Source: Candidatus Cybelea sp.
Lineage (GTDB): Bacteria > Vulcanimicrobiota > Vulcanimicrobiia > Vulcanimicrobiales > Vulcanimicrobiaceae
Direction of reading: 5' to 3'
Length of the DNA stretch: 37,971 bases
Assembly (NCBI GenBank): GCA_036489315.1
Contig: DASXFZ010000018.1
Span: forward strand, 1 to 37,971
This document shows positions 16,825 through 26,094 of this stretch, piece by piece. Below the pieces are notes generated by a model. That model was not told where the DNA came from. It saw only the letters and a list, made by a program, of their open reading frames with translations, and did no database searches. Position 1 is the stretch's first letter; each line of letters starts with the position of its first letter. The translations under genes and the position numbers were made by a program.

Positions 16825-17955
16825 CTAGTCGACGTAGACGCGCGGCAGTTCGCTCGGCAGCCGCGTTACGATCTCGTAGTTGATCGTCTCTGCCCATCGC
16901 GCCCAGTCGTCCGCGCTCACCACTGCGTCACCGTCACGGCCAATGAGCGTAACGGTCGATCCGACGCGCGCCCGCGGCGCGTCGGTGAGATCGATCTGCG
17001 TCATGTTCATCGCGACCCTTCCGACGATCGGGCAAAGCGCGCCGTCGCAGGCGAAGGCGCCGCGGTTCGAGAGCGCGCGCGGGATCCCGTCGGCGTAACC
17101 GGCCGGAAGGACGCCGATCCGCATCTCACGGGGGGCGTGAAAGGTGCCGCCGTAGCCGACCGAGGCTCCGGCCGCCACGGTTCGGACCACCACGAGTTCG
17201 CTGGAATACGTCAGCGCCGCACGAAGATCGGGCGGCTGCGCTTCCAGCGCCTCGGCGGTCTGCGGCGAGGGCATCAAACCGTAGAGTGCAATCCCAAAAC
17301 GTACCATGTCCAGACGGGTCCAGGGCCAGAGCATCCCAGCGGCCGAGGCGGCGATGTGACGAAGCGGCTTTAGCCGGCGCGCTTCGAGCAACGGTTCGCT
17401 CTCCGCGAGCGCCTGCCCAAACGCTTCGAGCTGGCGGATTGTGTAGGGGGAGTCGATCTCCTCGGCGGCCGCGAGATGCGAGAAAACCCCGGCAAGCGCA
17501 ATTTGGGGCAGGCCGCCGAGCCCCTCGATCGCACCGCGCACCAGCGTCGAATCGATTCCCAAGCGGTTGAGGTCCGTATTGACTTTCAAATGAACGCCGG
17601 CCCGACGATGCTGCTTCTCGGCCGCTTCCGCTAGCCGCCTTGCAAAGCTGCGGGGGTCCCAAAGCGCCACCTCGAGACCGGCGGCGACTGCTTCAGCCAG
17701 CAAGTCTTTGGGCACCGGGCCCATCACGAGGATCGGCGCCGTGACGCCGCCGGCGCGCAAGGCGAGCGCCTCCACCGCAGTGTAGACGCAGATGCGGGCA
17801 GCCGCGCTTTCGACCGCGGCGGCGACGGGCAGAAGGCCGTGGCCGTAGGCGTTTCCTTTGACCACGAAGGCGGCTTTGGCGGGGGAGACAAGCCGGCCGA
17901 GGAGCTCTGCGTTATGGCGGATGGCGCCCAGCGAGACCGCAATTCTACCGATCAT
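16825..17955 (-). CDS. alr: Alanine racemase
   Basis: This PLP enzyme interconverts L- and D-alanine and supplies Ddl with D-Ala. The 376-aa product has the PLP-lysine motif VVKGNAYGHG (K33; most relatives have Ala where Gly follows the lysine), NTDLNRLGI, FSHLAAAEE, the RFGIALYGL segment, the C-terminal-domain catalytic Tyr in SVGYGGTF, LPAGYADGIPR, and GRVAMNMTQIDL. The ATG at 17955 was chosen. A GTG at 17991 is in frame, but it lies inside the groES promoter on the other strand and has no spaced ribosome binding site. It is divergent from groESL and converges with hisA, eight bases apart. Confidence 0.93.
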   Translation of the reverse strand: MIGRIAVSLGAIRHNAELLGRLVSPAKAAFVVKGNAYGHGLLPVAAAVESAAARICVYTAVEALALRAGGVTAPILVMGPVPKDLLAEAVAAGLEVALWDPRSFARRLAEAAEKQHRRAGVHLKVNTDLNRLGIDSTLVRGAIEGLGGLPQIALAGVFSHLAAAEEIDSPYTIRQLEAFGQALAESEPLLEARRLKPLRHIAASAAGMLWPWTRLDMVRFGIALYGLMPSPQTAEALEAQPPDLRAALTYSSELVVVRTVAAGASVGYGGTFHAPREMRIGVLPAGYADGIPRALSNRGAFACDGALCPIVGRVAMNMTQIDLTDAPRARVGSTVTLIGRDGDAVVSADDWARWAETINYEIVTRLPSELPRVYVD

Positions 17956-17985
17956 GCCAGCCGCTGCTTTCGCCCACTTTGACGC

Positions 17986-18014
17986 TTGCACTCCTTCCGA
18001 GACTCTGCTAACAT
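17986..18014 (+). promoter_or_regulatory. Sigma-70-type promoter of groES-groEL
   Basis: TTGCAC at 17986-17991 and TAACAT at 18009-18014 are separated by exactly 17 bp. The expected transcription start, near 18021, places the CIRCE element at the very start of the transcript, the usual arrangement for HrcA control. Confidence 0.7.
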
Positions 18015-18021
18015 AGCACGG

Positions 18022-18048
18022 CTAGCGCTCTTGCGCTGAGAGTGCTAA
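18022..18048 (+). promoter_or_regulatory. CIRCE operator (HrcA binding site) of groESL
   Basis: CTAGCGCTC, nine bases, then GAGTGCTAA form an inverted repeat. It matches the CIRCE consensus TTAGCACTC-N9-GAGTGCTAA with two differences, both in the left arm. HrcA repression of the chaperonin operon is the established function of this element. No hrcA gene is in the window. Confidence 0.92.
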
Positions 18049-18085
18049 CTTGTGTTGCGAAGTAACCCAACCTGTGGAGGTCTAC

Positions 18086-18391
18086 GTGAATCTCAAGCCC
18101 CTGTTCGACAACGTCGTTGTCGAGCACATCGAACAGGACGACAAGACGACCGGCGGCGTGTTTCTACCCGACACCGCCAAGGAGAAGCCCCAGGAGGGCA
18201 TGATCCGTGCGGTCGGCTCCGGCCGAGTAACCGATAAAGGCACGAAGCTAGACATGCATGTCAAGGTCGGCGATCGTGTGCTCTACCGCAAATATTCCGG
18301 TAGCGAAGTTAAGATCGATGGTACCGAGTACCTCATCATCCCCGAAAAAGACATTCTCGCCATCGTCGACAAAGTGCCGGCCGGCGTCTAA
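18086..18391 (+). CDS. groES: Co-chaperonin GroES (Hsp10)
   Basis: GroES is the heptameric lid of the GroEL folding chamber. The 101-aa product starts [16 protein letters not shown], contains the mobile-loop region [20 protein letters not shown] and the [18 protein letters not shown] core, and ends with the typical [13 protein letters not shown]. The GTG at 18086 is preceded by GGAGG at 18076-18080. The frame from 18050 adds 12 residues that include the CIRCE-proximal leader and was rejected. It is controlled by the upstream promoter and CIRCE and is co-transcribed with groEL, 17 bp downstream. Confidence 0.96.
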   Translation: MNLKPLFDNVVVEHIEQDDKTTGGVFLPDTAKEKPQEGMIRAVGSGRVTDKGTKLDMHVKVGDRVLYRKYSGSEVKIDGTEYLIIPEKDILAIVDKVPAGV

Positions 18392-18408
18392 GGAGTTCAA
18401 CGTTTTAA

Positions 18409-20067
<1,659 letters not shown>

Positions 20068-20109
20068 TCCTTCGACTGCGCCGCTAACGCGGCGCGCTCA
20101 GGGATAACA
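20068..20109. repeat. REP-like palindromic repeat, copy 1
   Basis: TCCTTCGAC (20068-20076) and CTCAGGGATAACA (20097-20109) flank a 7-bp stem, GCGCCGC (20078-20084) paired with GCGGCGC (20089-20095) around a TAAC loop. The flanks match the repeat after korA at 23139. Similar CCTTCGAC...CTCAGGATGACA units are commonly seen between genes in many bacterial genomes. Confidence 0.65.
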
Positions 20110-20116
20110 CGAACGC

Positions 20117-20152
20117 AAAGAGGCCCGGGCGAAAAACGCCGGGCCTCTTTTT
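20117..20152 (+). terminator. Intrinsic terminator after groEL
   Basis: A 12-bp perfect stem pairs 20117-20128 (AAAGAGGCCCGG) with 20139-20150 (CCGGGCCTCTTT). The T-run continues to 20152. Confidence 0.9.
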
Positions 20153-20190
20153 AGTGGGCACTGTAGCCAAAGTTGTAGAATCTAAAGGTC

Positions 20191-20397
20191 ATGGCAGCGC
20201 CCCCACGTCAGCAGAATCCGTTCCTAGAAGCGCTAGCCAGGTTCTTCCAAGGCCTGGCGGATAGCCTTCAGGTTAGCCCTGGCTCCGAGACACGTGCTCG
20301 CTCGGATTATGGCATAGTGAAGGGTGCGCCTAAGGCCTCCCCCGAGGACCTGCCTTCTATCGACGACCTGATCTTCAAGGTTTCGTCGGGCCGCTGA
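20191..20397 (+). CDS. Small hypothetical protein, 68 aa
   Basis: No family is recognised. The product begins MAAPPRQQNPFLEALARFFQ, which could form an amphipathic helix, and ends in an acidic segment with DLPSIDDLIFKV. No signal peptide or long membrane segment is seen. An AAAGG at 20184-20188 lies only two bases from the ATG, so the ribosome binding site is poor, and a TAGAAT at 20176-20181 could be a -10 box without a clear -35. Its codons (CTA, AGG, ACA, ATA and many T-ending) differ from the strongly GC-ending neighbours, which suggests either a foreign origin or a non-coding frame. It stands alone between the groEL terminator and a convergent gene. Confidence 0.4.
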   Translation: MAAPPRQQNPFLEALARFFQGLADSLQVSPGSETRARSDYGIVKGAPKASPEDLPSIDDLIFKVSSGR

Positions 20398-20475
20398 CAT
20401 CCCGGAAAGCAACTCAGAACGCGAGAACGGTTTCGTTCAGCGTTTACCACGCGCCCAGTGTAAGGGACTACACTC

Positions 20476-21186
20476 TTAGCCGGCCGAGGTTTCCCAGAGT
20501 TTCGGACAGAGAAGCGTGTCGGTAGTTTCGCCGGCGAGTCCATCGACCATGTCTTCGGTCACGTTGAACTGGATGCTCGACGGCCAGCCCGTCCACGGCA
20601 CCGGAAATGGAACCGGGAGGCGGACATAATGATACTGGTGCGTCGGCGTCTTTAGCCGCATCGCGAGCTGCTGTGACGAAGGCGCGCTCTGCGGGTTGGG
20701 ATAGAGCCATACGTAGTAGGCATCTTGGTCGTTTTCGACCCGGATGTCTTCAGAGAGCGGCTGCGCGATCGGTTTCTTGCAGCTGACCGCGGCTTTATCG
20801 AAAAGGACGAACGTGGGCTGCACGTAGAGAAACGATTGCGGCGCCGTCCCCGAGAGGATCAGCGGCGTCCGCGGCGGCGGCGCGGGAGCGTCGTAGAGCG
20901 GCTCGGTGATCGCGCGATCGTGACCTGAGATGAAGAACAGATAGTCGCTGGCGGAACAGCGGTACTTCTCCGTGGCGAGATCGATGCGGTACATGCCGAA
21001 GGAGCTGTCGAATTCGACGATGCTCTCCGCTTCGTCGCCGCGCTCGAAATGGTAGACGCGGTCGAGCATCCGCCGTCCGGCGCGGTCGGTCAGACGAAGG
21101 TGCAGCGCGATCGTTGCGCCGGCAGGCGCCCGAGCAATCGAGCTGCAGAGGCCGACGTGAAGAATGACGTGCGAGAGTGCGAGCAT
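20476..21186 (-). CDS. Hypothetical protein, 236 aa
   Basis: I do not recognise the family. The N-terminal half (GATIALHLRLTDRAGRRMLDR onward, with RIDLATEKYRC) reads like a beta-sandwich domain. A proline-rich linker (DAPAPPPRTP, near 120) leads to a second part with paired cysteines, many aromatic residues and VWLYPNPQS. There is no clear signal peptide, although the first 20 residues are mildly hydrophobic. The ATG at 21184-21186 has an AAGG at about eight bases. Codon use matches the other genes here, which supports it being real. It is divergent from korA, with 128 bp between them that hold GC-rich inverted segments but no promoter I would commit to. Confidence 0.7.
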   Translation of the reverse strand: MLALSHVILHVGLCSSIARAPAGATIALHLRLTDRAGRRMLDRVYHFERGDEAESIVEFDSSFGMYRIDLATEKYRCSASDYLFFISGHDRAITEPLYDAPAPPPRTPLILSGTAPQSFLYVQPTFVLFDKAAVSCKKPIAQPLSEDIRVENDQDAYYVWLYPNPQSAPSSQQLAMRLKTPTHQYHYVRLPVPFPVPWTGWPSSIQFNVTEDMVDGLAGETTDTLLCPKLWETSAG

Positions 21187-21314
21187 TGAGTTACCTTAAA
21201 GCGTAAGAGCGGGCAGCGTCTGGCCCCTTCGGCCCCCGGGGCCCGGCTCCATCTCCTCCGGCGGCTCGCTCGTCTGGAGAAGGCCGCACCGTCACGACGG
21301 ATAACTCCATCTAT

Positions 21315-23138
21315 ATGCCTGCTCGCGCCGTAAACGACTTTACAATTAGGGTAGCGACGGTCAACGGCTCGGGAAGCCAATCCTCCAATCTCGTGTTGAC
21401 CAACGCCATCGCGCGCCTCGGAATCCCCGTGGCTCCCAAGAACGTCTTCCCGTCGAATATCGAAGGCTTGCCGACCTGGTTCGACGTGCGCATCAGCGCG
21501 CTGGGTTACCAGTGCCGCGCGCGCCACTTCGACGTACTGGTGGCGCTCAACGCCGCGACGTGGCAGCAGGACGTCGGCGGCGTGAAGTCCGGTGGTGCCG
21601 TCGTGCATGAAGAAGTGTTTCCGTGCAAGGGCGACACGCTGCGCGAGGATCTCAGCTACTACGCCGTGCCGTTTACGGCACTCGCGAAGGAGCACTTCGC
21701 GGATAAGGGCGACCTGCGCAAGTACTTGATGAATATGATCTACGTCGGCGTGGTGGCGCAGCTGCTCGAGATTCCGCTGTCGACGATCGAAGAAGCGCTG
21801 CGTACGCAGTTTCGCTCAAAGGCTGCGGCGGTCGAGCTCAATATGTCCGCCGTGCGCATCGGCGTCGACTACGTGCAGCAGAATCTGGAAAAGCACGATC
21901 CCTGGCGCGTCGTGCCGATGAGCGGCAAGATCGACGGCCTGCTGTTCATGGAGGGCAACCGCGCCGCCGCGCTCGGCTGCGTCATGGGCGGCTGCACGGT
22001 TGCGGCCTGGTATCCGATCACGCCGTCGTCGTCGCTCTGCGAATACTTCATCCAGTACTGCGATCGCTACCGCGTCGATCCGCAGACCGGCAATCGCAGC
22101 GTCGCCGTCGTGCAGGCAGAGGACGAGCTCGCCGCCGCCGGCATTGTCTTCGGTGCGGGTTGGGCGGGAGCGCGCGCGATGACGTCGACCTCGGGTCCCG
22201 GGATCTCGCTGATGGCCGAGTACGCTGGTTACGGGTATTTTGCCGAGGTGCCGGGCGTGATCTTCGACGTGCAGCGCGCCGGGCCGTCAACCGGCCTGCC
22301 GACGCGGACGATGCAGGGCGACCTCGCGTTCGCCTATACGCTCTCGCACGGCGACACCAAACACATCGTGCTGTTGCCCGCCACCGTCGCCGAGGCGTAC
22401 GAGTTTGCGATGGCGGCCTTCGATCTGGCGGAGCGCTTTCAGACTCCCGTCTTCGTGCTCAGCGACCTCGATCTCGGAATGAACCCCTGGCTCACGCCGC
22501 CGCTGCAGTATCCCGAGGGTTCATTCGATCGCGGGAAGGTGCTTGGCGCCGACGACTTGGCCTCGATGAAGTCTTGGGGCCGGTACCGGGACGTCGACAA
22601 AGACGGTATCGGCTACCGCACGCTTCCGGGGACGAACCATCCTGCGGCCGGATTCTTTACTCGCGGAACCGGCCACGACGAAGAGGCCCGTTATTCCGAG
22701 ATGCCCGACGTGTGGGAGCGCAATCTCGATCGCCTCAACCGCAAAACGGAGACCGCACGAACGGCGGTGCCGCCCCCGGTCGTCTCGGAGAAAAAGAGCA
22801 CGAAGGTCGCGATCCTCGCGTACGGCACGACTCATCACGCCGTCGTCGAAGCCCGCGATTTCCTGCGCGATGCCGGCGTCGAAGTCAACTACCTGCGGGT
22901 GCGCGCGCTTCCGCTCCCTCCGGAGGTGGCCGCCTTCATAAAGCGTCACGACCGCGTGTACGTCGTCGAGCAGAACCGCGACGGGCAGCTCTACGGAATT
23001 CTGCGCACCGAACTTCCAACGTACCTCATCGGGCGACTGCAATCGATACGCCACTACAACGGCGTACCCATCGACGCCCATGCTATCATCGACCCGCTGT
23101 TGGCGGAGCAGCGCGAGCCGGCGGTGGTCGCGGAGTGA
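21315..23138 (+). CDS. korA: 2-oxoacid:ferredoxin oxidoreductase, fused gamma-alpha subunit
   Basis: This is the large subunit of a two-subunit KorAB-type enzyme that oxidatively decarboxylates 2-oxoglutarate or a related 2-oxoacid to the acyl-CoA, passing electrons to ferredoxin. The 607-aa product has an N-terminal gamma domain (about 12-190, with VNGSGSQSSN and the GLPTWFDVRIS segment). The alpha (pyrimidine-binding) domain starts near 205 and carries GNRAAALG, WYPITPSSS (about 232-240), EDELAAAGIVFGAGWAGARA and TSTSGPGISLM. A C-terminal transketolase-like domain follows (about 490-607). The gamma-alpha fusion is typical of KorA. The ATG at 21315 lacks a strong ribosome binding site. korB follows after a short repeat. 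Substrate is inferred. Confidence 0.9.
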   Translation: MPARAVNDFTIRVATVNGSGSQSSNLVLTNAIARLGIPVAPKNVFPSNIEGLPTWFDVRISALGYQCRARHFDVLVALNAATWQQDVGGVKSGGAVVHEEVFPCKGDTLREDLSYYAVPFTALAKEHFADKGDLRKYLMNMIYVGVVAQLLEIPLSTIEEALRTQFRSKAAAVELNMSAVRIGVDYVQQNLEKHDPWRVVPMSGKIDGLLFMEGNRAAALGCVMGGCTVAAWYPITPSSSLCEYFIQYCDRYRVDPQTGNRSVAVVQAEDELAAAGIVFGAGWAGARAMTSTSGPGISLMAEYAGYGYFAEVPGVIFDVQRAGPSTGLPTRTMQGDLAFAYTLSHGDTKHIVLLPATVAEAYEFAMAAFDLAERFQTPVFVLSDLDLGMNPWLTPPLQYPEGSFDRGKVLGADDLASMKSWGRYRDVDKDGIGYRTLPGTNHPAAGFFTRGTGHDEEARYSEMPDVWERNLDRLNRKTETARTAVPPPVVSEKKSTKVAILAYGTTHHAVVEARDFLRDAGVEVNYLRVRALPLPPEVAAFIKRHDRVYVVEQNRDGQLYGILRTELPTYLIGRLQSIRHYNGVPIDAHAIIDPLLAEQREPAVVAE

Positions 23139-23162
23139 TCCTTCGACATGCTCAGGATGACA
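23139..23162. repeat. REP-like repeat, copy 2 (short form)
   Basis: TCCTTCGAC, three bases, then CTCAGGATGACA occupy most of the korA-korB gap. It shares both flanks with the copy after groEL but lacks its central GC stem. Confidence 0.6.
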
Positions 23163-23172
23163 AGGTAAAGTA

Positions 23173-24201
23173 ATGACGGCTAACCTCAATATCATCGGCC
23201 TCGCACGGGAAGTCTACAAAGGGCTTCCGACGACGCTCTGCGCCGGGTGCGGGCACAACTCGATCACCAATCATCTGATCAAAGCGCTCTACGAGTACGG
23301 CGTCGAGCCGCATAAGCTGGCAAAGATGAGCGGCATCGGCTGCTCGTCGAAGACGCCGGCCTACTTCGTCGAACAGGCGCACGGCTTCAACGGCCTGCAC
23401 GGCCGCATGCCGTCGGCGGCAACCGGGGCGAAGCTCGCGAACCGGGAGCTGGTCGTGCTCGGCATCAGCGGCGACGGCGATACCGCGAGCATCGGACTCG
23501 GTCAGTACTGTCACATGATTCGGCGCAACGTCGACTGCACGTATATCGTCGAGAACAACGGCTGCTACGGGCTGACCAAAGGCCAGTTCTCCGCGACCGC
23601 CGACGTCGGCTCCACGCAGAAAGGCGGTAAGGCCAACGAGTACTCGACGATCGACGTCTGCGGTCTGGCGATCGAGCTCGGTGCAACTTTCGTCGCCCGC
23701 TCTTTCTCGGGTGACGGCAAGCAGCTCGTACCGCTGCTGCAGGCCGCGTTCTCGCACCGCGGGACGGCCATTCTCGACGTCATCAGTCCCTGCGTGACGT
23801 TCAACGACCACGTGGGCTCGACCAAGAGTTACGCCTACGTCAAGGAGCACGACATCGTTCTCCACACGGCCGACTACATCGCCGGCGGCCGCGAGATCAC
23901 CGTCGACTACGAGCCCGGCACGGTCCGCGACGTCGAACTGGAAGACGGCGCGCACGTGCTGCTGCGCAAGCTCGACGTCGACTACGATCCAACCGACGAA
24001 TCGAGCGCCTTGAGAACGATCCATGAGTCGCGCGAGCGGGGCGAGTTCGTCACCGGGCTGCTGTATGTCGATACGCACCAGCAAGATCTCTGCGCGCGCG
24101 AGCATATGGTGAAGCAGCCGCTCGCGACGCTCGACGAAGAGACGCTGCGCATCGGGCGCGAGGACTGGGACAAAATGATGCGTCCCCTAACGGAGACCTG
24201 A
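23173..24201 (+). CDS. korB: 2-oxoacid:ferredoxin oxidoreductase, beta subunit
   Basis: KorB binds thiamine diphosphate and one [4Fe-4S] cluster and forms the active enzyme with KorA. The 342-aa product has LCAGCGH with C23 and C26, C57 in GIGCSSK, and C207 in SPCVTFN. This four-cysteine spacing matches the single-cluster pattern known in OGOR beta subunits. The TPP motif is GDGD at 100-103, with ENNGCYGLTKGQ (about 127-138) providing the metal-binding end. No separate ferredoxin domain or KorC/KorD gene is present. The gene directly follows korA apart from the REP-like repeat. The stop lies four bases before the next GTG. Confidence 0.92.
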   Translation: MTANLNIIGLAREVYKGLPTTLCAGCGHNSITNHLIKALYEYGVEPHKLAKMSGIGCSSKTPAYFVEQAHGFNGLHGRMPSAATGAKLANRELVVLGISGDGDTASIGLGQYCHMIRRNVDCTYIVENNGCYGLTKGQFSATADVGSTQKGGKANEYSTIDVCGLAIELGATFVARSFSGDGKQLVPLLQAAFSHRGTAILDVISPCVTFNDHVGSTKSYAYVKEHDIVLHTADYIAGGREITVDYEPGTVRDVELEDGAHVLLRKLDVDYDPTDESSALRTIHESRERGEFVTGLLYVDTHQQDLCAREHMVKQPLATLDEETLRIGREDWDKMMRPLTET

Positions 24202-24205
24202 GAAC

Positions 24206-24613
24206 GTGAAAGCACCGATTGCCGCGCTAACGGCGCTTCTCTACGCGGCGGCCCTCGAGCCGGCGTTCGCGGCGGTCGAGCACGGGCGGGTTTGGCAGGC
24301 TACGTACGTCGCCGCGTATCAGCCGACGTTCGGCCGGCAGGGCGTTCCGTATTCGGGCACGCTGAAGCTCAAATTTAACGACGGCATCGTCAGCGGTACG
24401 TATCTCGCCGAGTCGGTTCGGCCCGATCCGCTCTACGGGCGCACGATCAACGTGAGCGGAGGCGTCAGTCAGGGCCACGTCACCCTGGATTTTCGGGCAT
24501 CGGGCGGTTTCACCGTGCGCGGAACGCTCGCGGGAAACGGGGAGATCTCCGGCACGGCGACGATCGGCGGCCGCTTCTACAGCTTTCTCGCTAAGGTAAA
24601 GTCCTCGCCGTAA
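24206..24613 (+). CDS. Small secreted protein, 135 aa
   Basis: No family is recognised. A Sec signal peptide is clear: MKAP, a hydrophobic Ala/Leu core, and a likely AFA cleavage site near residue 22. The mature part is rich in Gly, Thr and Val with alternating polar and hydrophobic residues (YSGTLKLKFNDGIVSGTYL, then VRGTLAGNGEISGTATIGG), as expected of a small all-beta fold such as a calycin-like barrel. The GTG at 24206 has GGAG at 24192-24195. It lies immediately after korB and just before the MFS gene, so it is probably in the same transcript. Confidence 0.75.
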   Translation: MKAPIAALTALLYAAALEPAFAAVEHGRVWQATYVAAYQPTFGRQGVPYSGTLKLKFNDGIVSGTYLAESVRPDPLYGRTINVSGGVSQGHVTLDFRASGGFTVRGTLAGNGEISGTATIGGRFYSFLAKVKSSP

Positions 24614-24615
24614 AC

Positions 24616-26094
24616 GTGGCAGCGATGCGCGGCATCCCGCGCGTTTGGGTCGCATTCACGTTGTTGAGCGCGACCTTTTTCATGCTGCTCGTCGACTTCT
24701 CGATCGTGAGCATCGCGCTGCCGTCGATCGAGCGCGAGCTGGGCATGCGCGCGTCACAGGGTCAGTGGATCGTGAGCACCTACGCGATTTTTCTCGCCGG
24801 ATTTCTGATGCTGACGGGACGCTGCTCCGACCTCTTCGGGCGATTTCGTTTCTTCATCGCGGGGCTCGTGCTCTTTACCGTGGCATCTTTTCTCGGCGGC
24901 CTGGCGACGACTGGAGCGTTTCTGATCGCGATGCGCGCCATGCAAGGGCTCGGCGCCGCGCTCGTCAATCCGGCCGCGCTCTCCATCGTTCTCTCGATGT
25001 TTCCTTCCGGTGAGGAACGTTCGCGTGCGGTAGCGCTCTGGGGAACGATCGGAAGCCTGGGCATTGCGGCGGGAATGCTCTTCGGGGGCGTCCTCGTACA
25101 GTATCTCGGCTGGCGGTCGGTCCTGTACGTAAACGTGCCCGTGGCGCTCGCTATTCTAGCGGTGGCCCCTTCGATGCTGCCGCGCGATCGCGGCGTCGGC
25201 ATGAGCGCGAAGCTCGACGTCTCCGGCGCCATCTTGCTTACCGCGTCGCTAGTAACGTTCGTGTATACGATCGAATCGATTCCCGATCGGGGACTCGGCT
25301 CGTGGCAGACGCTCGCAGGAATTGCACTGACGATCGCGCTCTCTGCGGCGTTCGCCTTGACGGAACGCCGCGCCGCCGAACCGATTCTTCCTGCGCGGCT
25401 CTTTCGTTACCCGGATCTGCTCTCCGGTGCCTCGGTCGTTTTGCTGCAGCCGCTATCGTACGCGGGCATCCTGATTTTTGCGTCGGTCTACGTTCAGCGC
25501 GTTTCGGGGTACGAGCCGCTCTTCGCGGGGCTTGCCTTTCTCCCCTCGGCGCTGCTGGTCTCGTTCGTCGCCGCGCCGTTGACGATACCGATCGCGCGCG
25601 CGATCGGAGTGCGAACGATGTGCATCGTCACCGGTATCCTGATGATCGCAGGCGAAGCGATTCTGCTGACGATGCAGCCGCACTCCTCCTACTGGAGCAG
25701 TATTTTTGCGGCCACCTGCATCGGCGGATTCGGCGGCATGCTGGCCTATCAGAGCGGTATGATTGCGGGCTTGGCGCACGTCGAGGATGCGGATGAAGGA
25801 AGCGCGTCGGCGGTGCTGAGCTTCGCGCTGCAGCTCGGCATCGGCTTCGGCGTGGCGCTCGGCGCGGCCGCCGAACAACTGCGCAGCAATGCGCTGGAGG
25901 CCGCGGGTGCGACGCCGGTTGCGGCGCTTGCCGGCGGCTTGCAGGCGTCGTTTTGGGTCTCGGTTCTCGCCGGCGTCGCGATGATCGCGGCGGCGGTCTT
26001 CGGTCTGCGCCACTCGGCGGCCGCGAGGATTCCGCTGCGTCACTACATCGCGTTCGGCAGACTCCATCATCGAATCTCGGTCAGAACGCCGTAA
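24616..26094 (+). CDS. MFS multidrug exporter, DHA2 (EmrB/QacA) family
   Basis: This is a proton-driven efflux pump of the drug:H+ antiporter-2 type. The 492-aa product is hydrophobic throughout, consistent with 14 membrane segments. It has the early DFSIVSIALPSIERELG motif (the DHA2 D1 signature region), the loop 2-3 motif near GRCSDLFGRFRFF, and motif C-like glycine-rich helix 5 (GTIGSLGIAAGMLFGGVL followed by GWRSVLYVNVP). The substrate is unknown. The start is either GTG 24616 or ATG 24625; the ribosome binding site does not decide. No fused adaptor or TetR-type regulator is nearby. The stop overlaps the sirtuin start by one base (TAATG). Confidence 0.88.
   Translation: MAAMRGIPRVWVAFTLLSATFFMLLVDFSIVSIALPSIERELGMRASQGQWIVSTYAIFLAGFLMLTGRCSDLFGRFRFFIAGLVLFTVASFLGGLATTGAFLIAMRAMQGLGAALVNPAALSIVLSMFPSGEERSRAVALWGTIGSLGIAAGMLFGGVLVQYLGWRSVLYVNVPVALAILAVAPSMLPRDRGVGMSAKLDVSGAILLTASLVTFVYTIESIPDRGLGSWQTLAGIALTIALSAAFALTERRAAEPILPARLFRYPDLLSGASVVLLQPLSYAGILIFASVYVQRVSGYEPLFAGLAFLPSALLVSFVAAPLTIPIARAIGVRTMCIVTGILMIAGEAILLTMQPHSSYWSSIFAATCIGGFGGMLAYQSGMIAGLAHVEDADEGSASAVLSFALQLGIGFGVALGAAAEQLRSNALEAAGATPVAALAGGLQASFWVSVLAGVAMIAAAVFGLRHSAAARIPLRHYIAFGRLHHRISVRTP

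Noticed and set aside
17956-17991. GTG at 17991 as start of alanine racemase
   Set aside because: The GGAAGGA motif abuts the codon without spacing, and the codon lies within the divergent groES promoter. The ATG at 17955 gives a family-like start.
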